The notes beneath the pieces were generated by a model. That model made no database searches and was not told the DNA's origin. It saw only the letters and a program-made list of their open reading frames with translations. The translations under genes and the position numbers were made by a program. 64,000 nucleotides of DNA from Clostridiales bacterium oral taxon 876 str. F0540 (GTDB taxonomy: Bacteria; Bacillota; Clostridia; Clostridiales; Clostridiaceae), in contig KE993477.1 in assembly GCA_000466585.1 (NCBI GenBank), positions 17,687 to 81,686 on the forward strand, written 5' to 3'. Positions 8,371 through 16,362 of this stretch are shown here, in pieces. How positions within the stretch are numbered: the first letter of the stretch is position 1; the number at the start of each line of letters is the position of its first letter.

Positions 8371-8437
8371 CCTCCTATATTCCTTATACTGCACTTGAAG
8401 ATTATTAATCTTCAAGCCTCCTATATTTCTTACATAC
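8371..8437 (-). promoter_or_regulatory. MerR gene leader: twin RBS segments around a palindrome
   Basis: A segment of about 19-21 bases containing CCTCCTATATT (plus strand; AATATAGGAGG in the mRNA) occurs at 8371-8390 and again at 8417-8437. Between them, 8394-8416 is a perfect 11-1-11 palindrome with arms CTTGAAGATTA and TAATCTTCAAG. The copy nearest the ATG is the real ribosome binding site. The same design recurs at 61343-61402. Confidence 0.6.
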
Positions 8438-8478
8438 ACGTGCTGATTTTCAAGTATTGAGCCTCTCAATGAGATAAA

Positions 8479-8509
8479 TATACACCTTTACGCTGCGTTA
8501 ATGTCAACA
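8479..8509 (-). promoter_or_regulatory. MerR-type promoter with 19-bp spacer
   Basis: Minus-strand TTGACA (8504-8509) and TATATT (8479-8484) are separated by 19 bases. The spacer holds the dyad ACGC-A-GCGT. Over-long spacers with a central dyad are the hallmark of MerR-activated promoters; the TipAS MerR encoded downstream is the obvious activator. Confidence 0.75.
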
Positions 8510-8651
8510 AGTTTTTATAATATTTTCATCTTATATTATTTGGAATTAGTTAATAGAAATGCTATAATTTTTTTGTATTCGCATTTCACCTAAGATAGAT
8601 TAGGATTTCAAAGATATAGTGTTCTCCATATAAATTAGGGAGGTACTTGTA

Positions 8652-9203
8652 ATGAATCAAATTTATGAAACAGATCGTCTTATACTAAAGATACTTGATA
8701 AATCCTACGCACAAATAGTTCTAGACTATTTTCTAAGGAACAAAGATTTTTTAGAGGAATGGGAAGCACAAGGTCCAAAAGATTTTTACACAGTCCACTA
8801 CCATGAGAAAAGGCTAGATGATGATTTAACTAATCTTAATAATGGTAAAGGGCTGAGGCTTTGGATTTTCAAGAAAACTGAGCCTGATAAAACAATAGGA
8901 ACCATAAGCTTTAATAATATTGTAAGAGGCGCTTTTTTATCCTGCCATCTTGGGTACAAATTAGATGAAGCAGAACTAAATAAAGGCTACATTACTGAAG
9001 CAATAAAGAAAGGAATTGATATAATATTTAATGAACTTGGTCTTCATAGAATTGAGGCCAATATTATGCCTAAAAACAAACGGTCTTTAAGAGTAGTTGA
9101 AAAGTTAGGTTTTTATAATGAAGGTTTAGCTTATAAATATCTTAAAATTAATGGCAAATGGGAAGATCACATACACATGGTTTTGTTAAATGAAGATGTA
9201 TAG
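8652..9203 (+). CDS. GNAT acetyltransferase, RimJ/RimL type
   Basis: A 183-residue N-acetyltransferase of the Acetyltransf_3 (RimJ/RimL/YdaF) type. The N-terminal TDRLILKIL strand, the acetyl-CoA-binding region around HLGYKLDEAELNKGYITEAIKKGI (split by the beta-bulge) and the C-terminal NKRSLRVVEKLGF motif are all present. Such enzymes acetylate protein N termini, tRNA-linked amino groups or small amines. The start has a GGGAGG site. It stands alone between a divergent MerR gene and a convergent small membrane protein gene, so context does not define its substrate. Confidence 0.9.
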   Translation: MNQIYETDRLILKILDKSYAQIVLDYFLRNKDFLEEWEAQGPKDFYTVHYHEKRLDDDLTNLNNGKGLRLWIFKKTEPDKTIGTISFNNIVRGAFLSCHLGYKLDEAELNKGYITEAIKKGIDIIFNELGLHRIEANIMPKNKRSLRVVEKLGFYNEGLAYKYLKINGKWEDHIHMVLLNEDV

Positions 9204-9214
9204 ATAATATAAGT

Positions 9215-9251
9215 TTTAAGGGTGAGCATTATTTGAATGCTTACCCTTAAA
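9215..9251 (+). terminator. Hairpin after the GNAT gene
   Basis: A 16-bp stem with one G-U pair (TTTAAGGGTGAGCATT and AATGCTTACCCTTAAA) lies just after the GNAT stop. The following T tract is short (TTATAG), so termination may be partial. Confidence 0.6.
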
Positions 9252-9266
9252 TTATAGAATGATTTC

Positions 9267-9419
9267 TTAATGTCTCTTTTTTCCAAATAAAAAATCTACT
9301 AAAAACACAATAACCGCAATTATTAGTAATAGGTTCAAAAGTCTGCCTGCCAGTCTTAAAACAAACCCAAGCACCCAGAAAAATACGATTATCCCGCCTA
9401 TCCATCGTAAAAATGCCAT
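9267..9419 (-). CDS. Small membrane protein of the lmo0937 type
   Basis: A 50-residue protein read directly from the minus strand: ATG at 9419 preceded by an AGGAG site, TAA at 9267. It starts MAFLRWIGGIIVFFWVLGF and is followed by a short basic loop, a second hydrophobic helix of about 18 residues and a basic tail ending KKRH. Two short helices joined by a Gly/Arg turn are typical of the lmo0937/DUF5670 family, small Firmicute membrane proteins of unknown role often linked to envelope stress. It lies 24 bases after the larger membrane protein gene on the same strand and is probably its operon partner. Confidence 0.7.
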   Translation of the reverse strand: MAFLRWIGGIIVFFWVLGFVLRLAGRLLNLLLIIAVIVFLVDFLFGKKRH

Positions 9420-9443
9420 TGTTTTAATCTCCTTATTTAAAAT

Positions 9444-10601
9444 TTACATCAGTAATATATAAATAAAATGTGCAGCGATACCGGCAGCTAGTCCACCTAT
9501 CGTATGACTTAATATTGCATTACCGGTCAATTTCCTGCATTCCAATGCATCCATCATTGCAACATGCGTGCTTAAATAACCGCTCCAACACATACCCATA
9601 GCAGTAAATACAGCTATTTCATTACCTCCCATCAAACCCTTTGATAAAAAGTCAGGAACTAAACTTATTGCTGCTCCTACAGCTCCAAGTGAGGTAATTG
9701 GAAAAGCTATTGCTTGTGCGCTTTTAAACCCAAACAAAGGTTTTAATATAAAAGATAATTTTTCGCCAATCCAAGGAAGTACAGCTACTCCTTCAAAAGC
9801 AGCACCTGTATATGTTCCTGCCTCTGATGGTCCATTTGTTAATAAAAGAACTATTGTGCATATAATGAGTACACCGGGTATAATTGAAAGTCCCATATCA
9901 ACACCGGCTTTTCCACCTTCTAAAAGAGCTTCAAGCATTCTTCTGCCTACATTTCCTCTTCTTGTTTCTCTGTAATTTAGAAGATCAGTGTCTGCAAATC
10001 TACCTTCCACTGCCATAGTTTCGGTTCCAAAGGCTTTTTTAGTAGCTCTAAGCATTAGTCTTACACTTACTATACTCCCAATGACTGCTCCAAGATTTCC
10101 TATAAGTGCAGCAGCTACAAAATTATCTCCTACAGGTGATTTCTGAGCCATCATAAAGGTTGTTACTATAAGCCCCATCCCAAAAGCTGTACCTAGGTTA
10201 GTAAGTGCAGGTATCTGATATTTCTTAAAATATCTTGAAAATCCCCTGTCCCTTGCTAAAGTTATTATAGCAGGGTTATCTGAAAGATATGTAGTAACTA
10301 TGCCTATAGCTGATGCTCCGGGCAAGTCGTACAGAGGCTTCATTAAAGGTGATAGAATCTTATTTATCATTGCAACTACACCAAATTCTGAAAGCAGAGC
10401 ACCTATAGCTCCGGCAATAACGGCAATAGCCATTATAAAGAAAACAGTATTAAGAAGAAGCTGATGAGCAGTTTTCATCAAAGTATTAAACATATTTACT
10501 GTTCCCATTCTGCTGCATAGAAGCCCAAAAAACGCAATAAATCCAATAAGGAATACAAAGCTCTCAAGTCCGACAGCCTTCTTTATTTTTTTATTATCCA
10601 T
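9444..10601 (-). CDS. Multi-pass membrane protein with nucleoside-recognition (Gate) domains
   Basis: A 385-residue membrane protein with about ten hydrophobic helices. The region LSDNPAIITLARDRGFSRYF near residue 110 and the later Gly-rich helices resemble the Gate/nucleoside-recognition fold (PF07670) shared by NupC-like transporters and SpmA/SpmB. I start at the ATG at 10601 because a GGGGG site lies seven bases before it; the ten-codon upstream extension has no site. A small lmo0937-type membrane protein gene follows it. The substrate is unknown. Spore maturation proteins of this fold are smaller, so a transporter or channel role is more likely, but that is inference. Confidence 0.78.
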   Translation of the reverse strand: MDNKKIKKAVGLESFVFLIGFIAFFGLLCSRMGTVNMFNTLMKTAHQLLLNTVFFIMAIAVIAGAIGALLSEFGVVAMINKILSPLMKPLYDLPGASAIGIVTTYLSDNPAIITLARDRGFSRYFKKYQIPALTNLGTAFGMGLIVTTFMMAQKSPVGDNFVAAALIGNLGAVIGSIVSVRLMLRATKKAFGTETMAVEGRFADTDLLNYRETRRGNVGRRMLEALLEGGKAGVDMGLSIIPGVLIICTIVLLLTNGPSEAGTYTGAAFEGVAVLPWIGEKLSFILKPLFGFKSAQAIAFPITSLGAVGAAISLVPDFLSKGLMGGNEIAVFTAMGMCWSGYLSTHVAMMDALECRKLTGNAILSHTIGGLAAGIAAHFIYILLM

Positions 10602-10715
10602 AATATATCCCCCTAAAATAATAAATGCCACTAATATTATACATAAATCGTTTTCATTTTACAATTATTTCACAAAATATCTTTATTATCTATATGTATT
10701 ATGTTGTTATATTAA

Positions 10716-10751
10716 AAAAATAGTATGCCTATAATACGACACACTATTTTT
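10716..10751 (-). terminator. Terminator of the flavoprotein gene
   Basis: A 12-bp stem with one G-U pair (AAAAATAGTATG and CACACTATTTTT), followed on the minus strand by seven T residues, directly after the flavoprotein stop codon. Confidence 0.8.
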
Positions 10752-10754
10752 ATA

Positions 10755-11300
10755 CTATCTGCTCATCATTACCTTTGTACTTTCTTTTATAGTATCTAGT
10801 TTAAACGCTCTAGTCTTCTTAGTTATGCTGATATAATCAAACCTTTCAGCTTTTACATGCATTAAAAGTCTTTCCATGGAAGTTAAGCAGGATATTGTAC
10901 CATTGCCGCTGCCTCCCGCTGCCGCAACAGCTATAACAGGTTTGTCTTGAAGATATCCGTTCTCCTTTTTCCATGCCTCACATCTTCTTAGTCTGTCAAA
11001 GAAAGCCTTGGCAGATTCACTCATATCTCCCCAATAAACCGGAGTAATAAATACAAATGCATCCATATCCTTTAGTAAATTATGCAAATCCTGAAAATCA
11101 TCTATAACCTGACACTGATTTACATTTAGGCACGGTCCCCATCCATTACCACAGGCATGGCACTGACCTACTTTCATACAGTTTAAATCAACCATAATAA
11201 CCTCTGCACCTGCTTCTTCTGCTCCTAGCCTGGCTGCATCTCCACAGGCCGCAGTAAGCCCGTCCTTGTTTGGACTGCTTGTAATAACCATAACCTTCAT
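10755..11300 (-). CDS. NAD(P)H-dependent FMN reductase, flavodoxin-like fold
   Basis: A 181-residue protein of the NADPH-dependent FMN reductase / iron-sulfur flavoprotein-like group. MKVMVITSSPNKDGLT at the N terminus is the FMN phosphate loop; FITPVYWGDMSESAKAFFDRL near residue 85-105 is the second flavin-binding segment, and AAAGGSGNGT near 128 the third. A Cys cluster at about 41-63 has the spacing CxxC-x6-C-x5-C instead of the usual compact CxxCxxC, so a full iron-sulfur site is uncertain. The cupin gene 25 bases upstream on the same strand is probably co-transcribed. Likely a redox enzyme acting on quinones, nitro compounds or metals; substrate unknown. Confidence 0.85.
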   Translation of the reverse strand: MKVMVITSSPNKDGLTAACGDAARLGAEEAGAEVIMVDLNCMKVGQCHACGNGWGPCLNVNQCQVIDDFQDLHNLLKDMDAFVFITPVYWGDMSESAKAFFDRLRRCEAWKKENGYLQDKPVIAVAAAGGSGNGTISCLTSMERLLMHVKAERFDYISITKKTRAFKLDTIKESTKVMMSR

Positions 11301-11325
11301 TATTTCATCCCCCTAATTAGATTTA

Positions 11326-11583
11326 TTATACCTTAGGTATTAAAAATGAAGTAACATACATTTCACTATCAGATCTTAACGCATGCATAACACCAGCAGG
11401 TACTATAAATGCCTTTCCAACTGTAAGTTCAATATCCTTGTCTTCTAAAACTCCAAAGCCTTCTCCCTTTATACAGTAAAAAACCTCATCATGGTTTGGA
11501 TGCTTATGAAGTGCCACCTTTTTGTCAGCCGGAATATGGTAAACATTAGTTGCAATTGAGTTTTTGATGTTTTCTAGGTCCAT
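11326..11583 (-). CDS. Small cupin-domain protein
   Basis: An 85-residue single-domain cupin. The first cupin motif contributes HKHPNHDEVFY (two His and a Glu as metal ligands, residues about 26-36), and the second gives the last His in PAGVMHAL near residue 68. The Gly-rich loop KGEGFGVLED lies between them. A good AGGAGG-like site precedes the ATG. It sits upstream of the flavoprotein gene, and the pair may form a small redox operon. Single-domain cupins of this size are enzymes or sensors with many substrates, so no specific reaction can be assigned. Confidence 0.85.
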   Translation of the reverse strand: MDLENIKNSIATNVYHIPADKKVALHKHPNHDEVFYCIKGEGFGVLEDKDIELTVGKAFIVPAGVMHALRSDSEMYVTSFLIPKV

Positions 11584-11658
11584 TTTATTATGCTCCTCCT
11601 TAGTAAGTAAAAATAATTATTATATATTAATTTTTTAACTAAACACTAGTATTTTCCT

Positions 11659-13869
11659 TTAAACATATAAGTATGATAAATTCTTTTGCAGCCTTTCTGC
11701 TGCTTCATTAATATTTAAGCAATTATAAGCATCTTTAAAAATCTCTTTTATAGAGTTTTCATATGCTAAAATTTCTTTAACTTCATTTACCTTCTTCTCT
11801 AGCTCATCCTCATCTTTTATATAAAAAGAACTTATACAACATTGCGCTATCAATCCTATAACAGATACAGTTATATTATCTTTACTGTTTGCCATTTCAA
11901 GTTTTATACTATTATAAAAATCTTTTGCCTTATCAGGCTCACCATGATCAAAAAAGAAGATTGATAAATGTTTAAATATAAGTTCCCAGGGATGAATATT
12001 TATTTGAGAAAACTCACTTTCCAGCTTATTAGTGTTCAGCTTTTCAATGATTTTTTTATCTATTTCTTCTTTAAAAATATTGATTGATTTAAGAAAAACT
12101 AATAACTTGAAGGCATCTTGTCTCTCTAATATAAAATCCAACTGCTCGTTTATTTCCTTAAAATCCAAGTATTCTTCAACATACTTCTCATATAAAGTTT
12201 TATCCTTCCAATCCATTGCCAGATGAAGAATAAAGGAAATAGTAAGCTCCCTATTATAGGATGGCTTTTCAAACTCCTCTAACGCCTTCTCAAAATAATT
12301 CATTGCTGTATCTTTATCCTTTTTAAAGCTATAAAATTGGCCCAAAGAACTATATACCTTGCCTAAAAGCTCGTATCTGAACTCAACATTTTGCTCAGTT
12401 GCTGCCGCTATTTCATCTCCATATAAATCCCTAAGTATCTTCTTATCTTGTTTTAACTTTTCTACAAATAGTCTATCTCTTTCAATGATTTGAATAGCTT
12501 CATCAAATTGAAATTGATTTGCATAAAGCTGTGCAGCACTGAGCAGTGTTCCGCAAAAATCTTCCGGCTCTACTTTTCCCCTTAATTCTCTGCAGCATTC
12601 ATAGAAATATCTAGCTTTATTTATATTCCCAGCATGATTATAACCCATTAAAAGCAGATCTGAAAGCTTATAAATTAATTTATCGTTTACTTCGCTTTTG
12701 AACTCATGAATTACTTTTTCAAATATTCTTTCTCCAAGATATAATCCAAAGTTAATATCTTTCTCATTTTGTTCTGAATAAACAGTATCCTTTGAGATAA
12801 TATCCTTTACCTTATCAACATAATTTAATATATCATCTATATTAAATAAAATGTCTGCCTGCTTTTGTATATTGTCAAACCAATGATTTCTATAGAAAGC
12901 TTTAAAATCAGAGTCAAGACTTTCCGCTTCATAAAGAGCTTTGATGCATCCTATATAATCTTCTTTAACAAAGCTTTCATACATCCGTCCCCAACAGTCA
13001 TCCATATCATCATAAGCCCAAAGCAAAGGTTCATTACCGGTTATATTTACTGCCTTATCAAAAAGTTTTTCCAAATTAAAATCATCAACGCCTGGACTTA
13101 AATAATCTCTAATAATATCACAACATAAATCAGCAATATAAAGCCATGGAGTTGTATCCCTGTTCATATCCTTAGCTGTTTTATAATAGTTAATTGATTG
13201 CACATTAATATCAAAAATAATATTTCTTTTAATATTATCCTCAACCATTTTAGTCAATAATGACGTTTTAAAGCTTCTTTGATCAGTTAAATAAAATATT
13301 GTATTCCCCTTTTTATCCAATACAGAGCTATACCCTAATCTTTTATACTTTAATAAATTCTCAACATCTGAATTAGGTACCGGTATTGAACGAGTAGCTA
13401 ATTCTAATACAACTTGTTCTTCACTTTGAAACTTTGGATTGTAAAACAATATATTATTTAAAAGGCTAAGCAGCATATGTTCATATAAATTGCTGGCTTC
13501 TTTCTCGTCAACCAAATTAGAAAAGCCCTCATAGCCTTTCTTAGAGCTTCTGCCTTTAATCATAAGAGTAAAATGATAATTTCCGTTCTTCTTAATGTAT
13601 TGCTTAAGAGCTTCCTTTAATTTAGATTTTTTATATTTATCAACTATCTCCATAGCATGAATCCCTTTTGGATATGAAATATTTAAAAGCTCGCACTGTT
13701 TTATTAAAAATTGCTCAATCCTTAATTTCTCAGAAACAAAGGATAAACTTTCTTCTTCATGAGAGGAGGTTTGTCCTTCTTTTTCATAATAAACAAACCC
13801 TGCTATTATTTTTACAGCACTTCCTTTGCCTTCAAAGGAACCACTTTCGTCTAACCCTACTACAAGCAC
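11659..13869 (-). CDS. DUF3800-like (RNase H fold) protein with C-terminal helical repeats
   Basis: A 736-residue protein. It opens with VVGLDESGSF (residues 3-12), the DESG signature of DUF3800, a family with an RNase H/integrase-like fold. Further matching elements are GIHAMEI near 69-75, ELATR near 157 and TPWLYIADLCCDII near 240, where the ADL aspartate is the expected last acidic residue. From about 370 the protein is a series of helix pairs resembling TPR repeats (for example LGKVYSSLGQFYSFKKDKDTA near 525). The GTG start has a perfect AGGAGGTGA site, 11 bases after the stop of the DHH/CorA-like gene, so the two are co-translated. DUF3800 proteins are often found with defence genes; nuclease activity is inference. 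Confidence 0.75.
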   Translation of the reverse strand: MLVVGLDESGSFEGKGSAVKIIAGFVYYEKEGQTSSHEEESLSFVSEKLRIEQFLIKQCELLNISYPKGIHAMEIVDKYKKSKLKEALKQYIKKNGNYHFTLMIKGRSSKKGYEGFSNLVDEKEASNLYEHMLLSLLNNILFYNPKFQSEEQVVLELATRSIPVPNSDVENLLKYKRLGYSSVLDKKGNTIFYLTDQRSFKTSLLTKMVEDNIKRNIIFDINVQSINYYKTAKDMNRDTTPWLYIADLCCDIIRDYLSPGVDDFNLEKLFDKAVNITGNEPLLWAYDDMDDCWGRMYESFVKEDYIGCIKALYEAESLDSDFKAFYRNHWFDNIQKQADILFNIDDILNYVDKVKDIISKDTVYSEQNEKDINFGLYLGERIFEKVIHEFKSEVNDKLIYKLSDLLLMGYNHAGNINKARYFYECCRELRGKVEPEDFCGTLLSAAQLYANQFQFDEAIQIIERDRLFVEKLKQDKKILRDLYGDEIAAATEQNVEFRYELLGKVYSSLGQFYSFKKDKDTAMNYFEKALEEFEKPSYNRELTISFILHLAMDWKDKTLYEKYVEEYLDFKEINEQLDFILERQDAFKLLVFLKSINIFKEEIDKKIIEKLNTNKLESEFSQINIHPWELIFKHLSIFFFDHGEPDKAKDFYNSIKLEMANSKDNITVSVIGLIAQCCISSFYIKDEDELEKKVNEVKEILAYENSIKEIFKDAYNCLNINEAAERLQKNLSYLYV

Positions 13870-13880
13870 GTTTTCACCTC

Positions 13881-16307
13881 CTAATCTCTGTCTTTAAACT
13901 TCCATCCAAGGTACATTATTAAACAAGCAAGTAAACCAATTAACCCGAATATAATCCATCCTTGTCTCAAATTAGGACCTTCCTTTATCGTGTAAAGAGT
14001 CTCAAGCTTTATAATACCTACCCCATATATACTTGCCAATGTAACAGCAGGGAAGAATATTGAAGATATAAACTGAAACTTATTGTTATTCTTTGCATTA
14101 TAAAAGTCATCAATAATTTCAAGCTGCTCAACAACCTCATTGTAAAGCGTACTGCAGTTAAATATCTCTTCCCATCTTTGATAAATCTCAGCTCCAAACT
14201 TATTATTTGTTATTTGACTGAACCATCCCTGAGCCATAAAGTCTAAAAGAACCGTCCTAAGCTTTGATATTTTTGCCGGGCTCCTGTTGCTCTTAAAGCT
14301 TGCAAGCTTCTGAGCAAAGTATATCATAGTATTTCTCTTCTGAAGACTTAAGAGAAATATATCAAAATACTTATCCTGAAATTCATTATATATCTGTTCT
14401 ATTTTATTTTTTACTCTTCCATCTAAGTCATCATTATCTACAAGAATTATTGCCCCACCGTTTGTGCTAAAACCTAAAGAAGCAAAGTTTTCTATATTAT
14501 ATATTTTCTCATCGGGCTTATTAAACTCATCCCATTCCATAAAATTACTGAGCTTATAAGACATCTCCTGAAGTTCATGCTTATATACTGTCTTTCTGTC
14601 AAGCTCCATTATGCTCCATATCATAAGCTCTTTCTGTTCTATATTCAAGCTCTTAACAAATTCATCCTTAATGTGCTTTTTTAATGTATTTTCTATTTTA
14701 TCAGTTTCACTTCGAAAGATGTTTGAAACGCTTTTATTAAATTTAAGAAGCTCCTCAAAACTAATTTCCTCTCCGCCTGCTTTTTCTACATCAAAATATA
14801 AAACTCCTGTTCCATACTTGAATAAGCTTAGATAAAACTTATCAGCATTTAAAAAGACTTGTTCTGTTTTCAGCTCAAAATGAACGGCAGGTGAACAATC
14901 TTCCTTTGTATATGATTTTGCCTTTTTCCCATATAAATAATCCTTTATAAATCCTAAAAAATAATCTGTTCTTTCTTTTGAAAAGCTTCTTCTATTAACA
15001 ATCCCGCTTTTACTTAATTCATTAACCAGTTTCTTATATTTCGTATGATCATAATTAAAAGGAATAACAAATCTGTTAATGCTTCTCTCTACTTTTGTCT
15101 TAGTATATTCTATAAAGACATTTTCAATTTCATCGATGCTTAAAAGACTTCCTGCCCTGGGAGCATCTACTATAGTATAATTAAAGCTTCTTCCATCAAA
15201 CCATGGATCGTTGTTTGTACACCAGGATTCTTGGTATCTTAAAATTCCTCTATCTCTCCATTTTCCTTCAATTTTTAATTCCTTTTCTTTTATGCACTCA
15301 TATTTCTCAAGAAGTTGTCCTAAATTTTTAAGATACACATCACTGTTTGGATCTACAGATAAGATAACTCTATTTGACCTATTTATATCTATTTTAAGCT
15401 CACTAAACATTTTCTGTTTATCCACGTCAAGTCTGCATGGTTCCCATGGAATAAAAGTGAAAATATATCCTGTACCTGTTGGTGAATTTTTGTCGCTCCT
15501 TGCCCAATACTTATGAAGTATGCAGCTAGGCTCCTTCTTCCAAAACAGCGCATCTACTGATTTCAGCATTCCAGCTTTATCTTTAACAGGCAATCGTACT
15601 ATTTTCTTCTTGCAGATACTATCAATATCCTTTTCATATCTTTTATAATCTTCGTTTAAAAGCTCTATTTCTTTTTTAAAAATACCATCACTTAAGATTA
15701 TGGAAGGATTATATAGACTTTTGACTCCTATTGATAATCTACTAAGCCTACTCATTGCATATTCAATTAGCTGAATTCCTCTAATTAAGCACATACTATC
15801 AAGCTCAGATCTTCTAATATTTTTATTTTCCTCTCTGATTATCTCCTCAATTGCATATGCAACTGCATAAAGTGTCCTTACATTTCCGTTCTCAATCTTC
15901 ATTTTTCCGGAGTCTACAGCCTCTGCATACTCGCATAAATCTTCATAGTTTTCAGGCAATCTTCTGTTTTGTATAAGTTCTCGTGCAATATAGGCTGAAG
16001 CAAAGCAATCAAAATCAGGTTCAGTGTGCATTACAACTTCAACTTCCTTTGCATCTTCATCAATATTTTCTAAGAGCAAATAAGGGCATGCACAGAGTAT
16101 TCCGGAAACATTCTGGTACTGCCTTCCATTAATATATATTCCGTCTATACCTTGATGCTGATCAATTATTCCTTTAGACAGGTCATTTCCTACATCCAAA
16201 AAAATCCTATTTTTTTGAGGCCTTAAATTCTCATCATTACTTTGGCTGCTTACAACCTCACCCTTTCTTATGAATTTATATATAATGTTTACTCCTTCAG
16301 AACTCAT
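13881..16307 (-). CDS. Membrane protein with DHH-phosphoesterase-like N terminus and CorA-like C terminus
   Basis: An 808-residue protein not recognised as a named family. Residues about 34-140 resemble the DHH/MYG1 phosphoesterase group: FLDVGND then IIDQHQG (compare DVGG and DHHQ), HTEPDFDCFASAYIA (compare H-x-PD-x-DA-x-SA) and YAEAVDSG (compare the iDsG segment). The middle (200-640) is soluble, with a Cys/Trp-bearing part near 270-300. The end has a long helical region and two membrane helices, about 748-770 (FFPAVTLASIYGVGI, close to the CorA GMN-motif helix) and 785-803. This suggests a membrane channel-like effector fused to a nucleotide phosphoesterase-like domain. It lies between the HEPN-like and DUF3800-like genes on the same strand. 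Confidence 0.7.
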   Translation of the reverse strand: MSSEGVNIIYKFIRKGEVVSSQSNDENLRPQKNRIFLDVGNDLSKGIIDQHQGIDGIYINGRQYQNVSGILCACPYLLLENIDEDAKEVEVVMHTEPDFDCFASAYIARELIQNRRLPENYEDLCEYAEAVDSGKMKIENGNVRTLYAVAYAIEEIIREENKNIRRSELDSMCLIRGIQLIEYAMSRLSRLSIGVKSLYNPSIILSDGIFKKEIELLNEDYKRYEKDIDSICKKKIVRLPVKDKAGMLKSVDALFWKKEPSCILHKYWARSDKNSPTGTGYIFTFIPWEPCRLDVDKQKMFSELKIDINRSNRVILSVDPNSDVYLKNLGQLLEKYECIKEKELKIEGKWRDRGILRYQESWCTNNDPWFDGRSFNYTIVDAPRAGSLLSIDEIENVFIEYTKTKVERSINRFVIPFNYDHTKYKKLVNELSKSGIVNRRSFSKERTDYFLGFIKDYLYGKKAKSYTKEDCSPAVHFELKTEQVFLNADKFYLSLFKYGTGVLYFDVEKAGGEEISFEELLKFNKSVSNIFRSETDKIENTLKKHIKDEFVKSLNIEQKELMIWSIMELDRKTVYKHELQEMSYKLSNFMEWDEFNKPDEKIYNIENFASLGFSTNGGAIILVDNDDLDGRVKNKIEQIYNEFQDKYFDIFLLSLQKRNTMIYFAQKLASFKSNRSPAKISKLRTVLLDFMAQGWFSQITNNKFGAEIYQRWEEIFNCSTLYNEVVEQLEIIDDFYNAKNNNKFQFISSIFFPAVTLASIYGVGIIKLETLYTIKEGPNLRQGWIIFGLIGLLACLIMYLGWKFKDRD

Positions 16308-16340
16308 AAATAATATCCTTTCTAAATTGCCTATTGAAAA

Positions 16341-16362
16341 AGCACAATATTAAAATTGTGCT
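16341..16362 (-). terminator. Hairpin at the end of the DUF4145-like gene
   Basis: An 8-bp stem (AGCACAAT and ATTGTGCT, 6-nt loop) followed on the minus strand by TTTTTCAAT. The TAG stop of the upstream gene lies in the stem. It sits inside the three-gene block and could reduce readthrough into the DHH/CorA-like gene. Confidence 0.7.

Noticed and set aside
8365..8469. An N-terminal extension of 35 residues on the TipAS MerR protein
   Set aside because: It would translate the palindrome and duplicated site; AGGAGG just before the ATG at 8364 and the MerR HTH start there favour the shorter protein.
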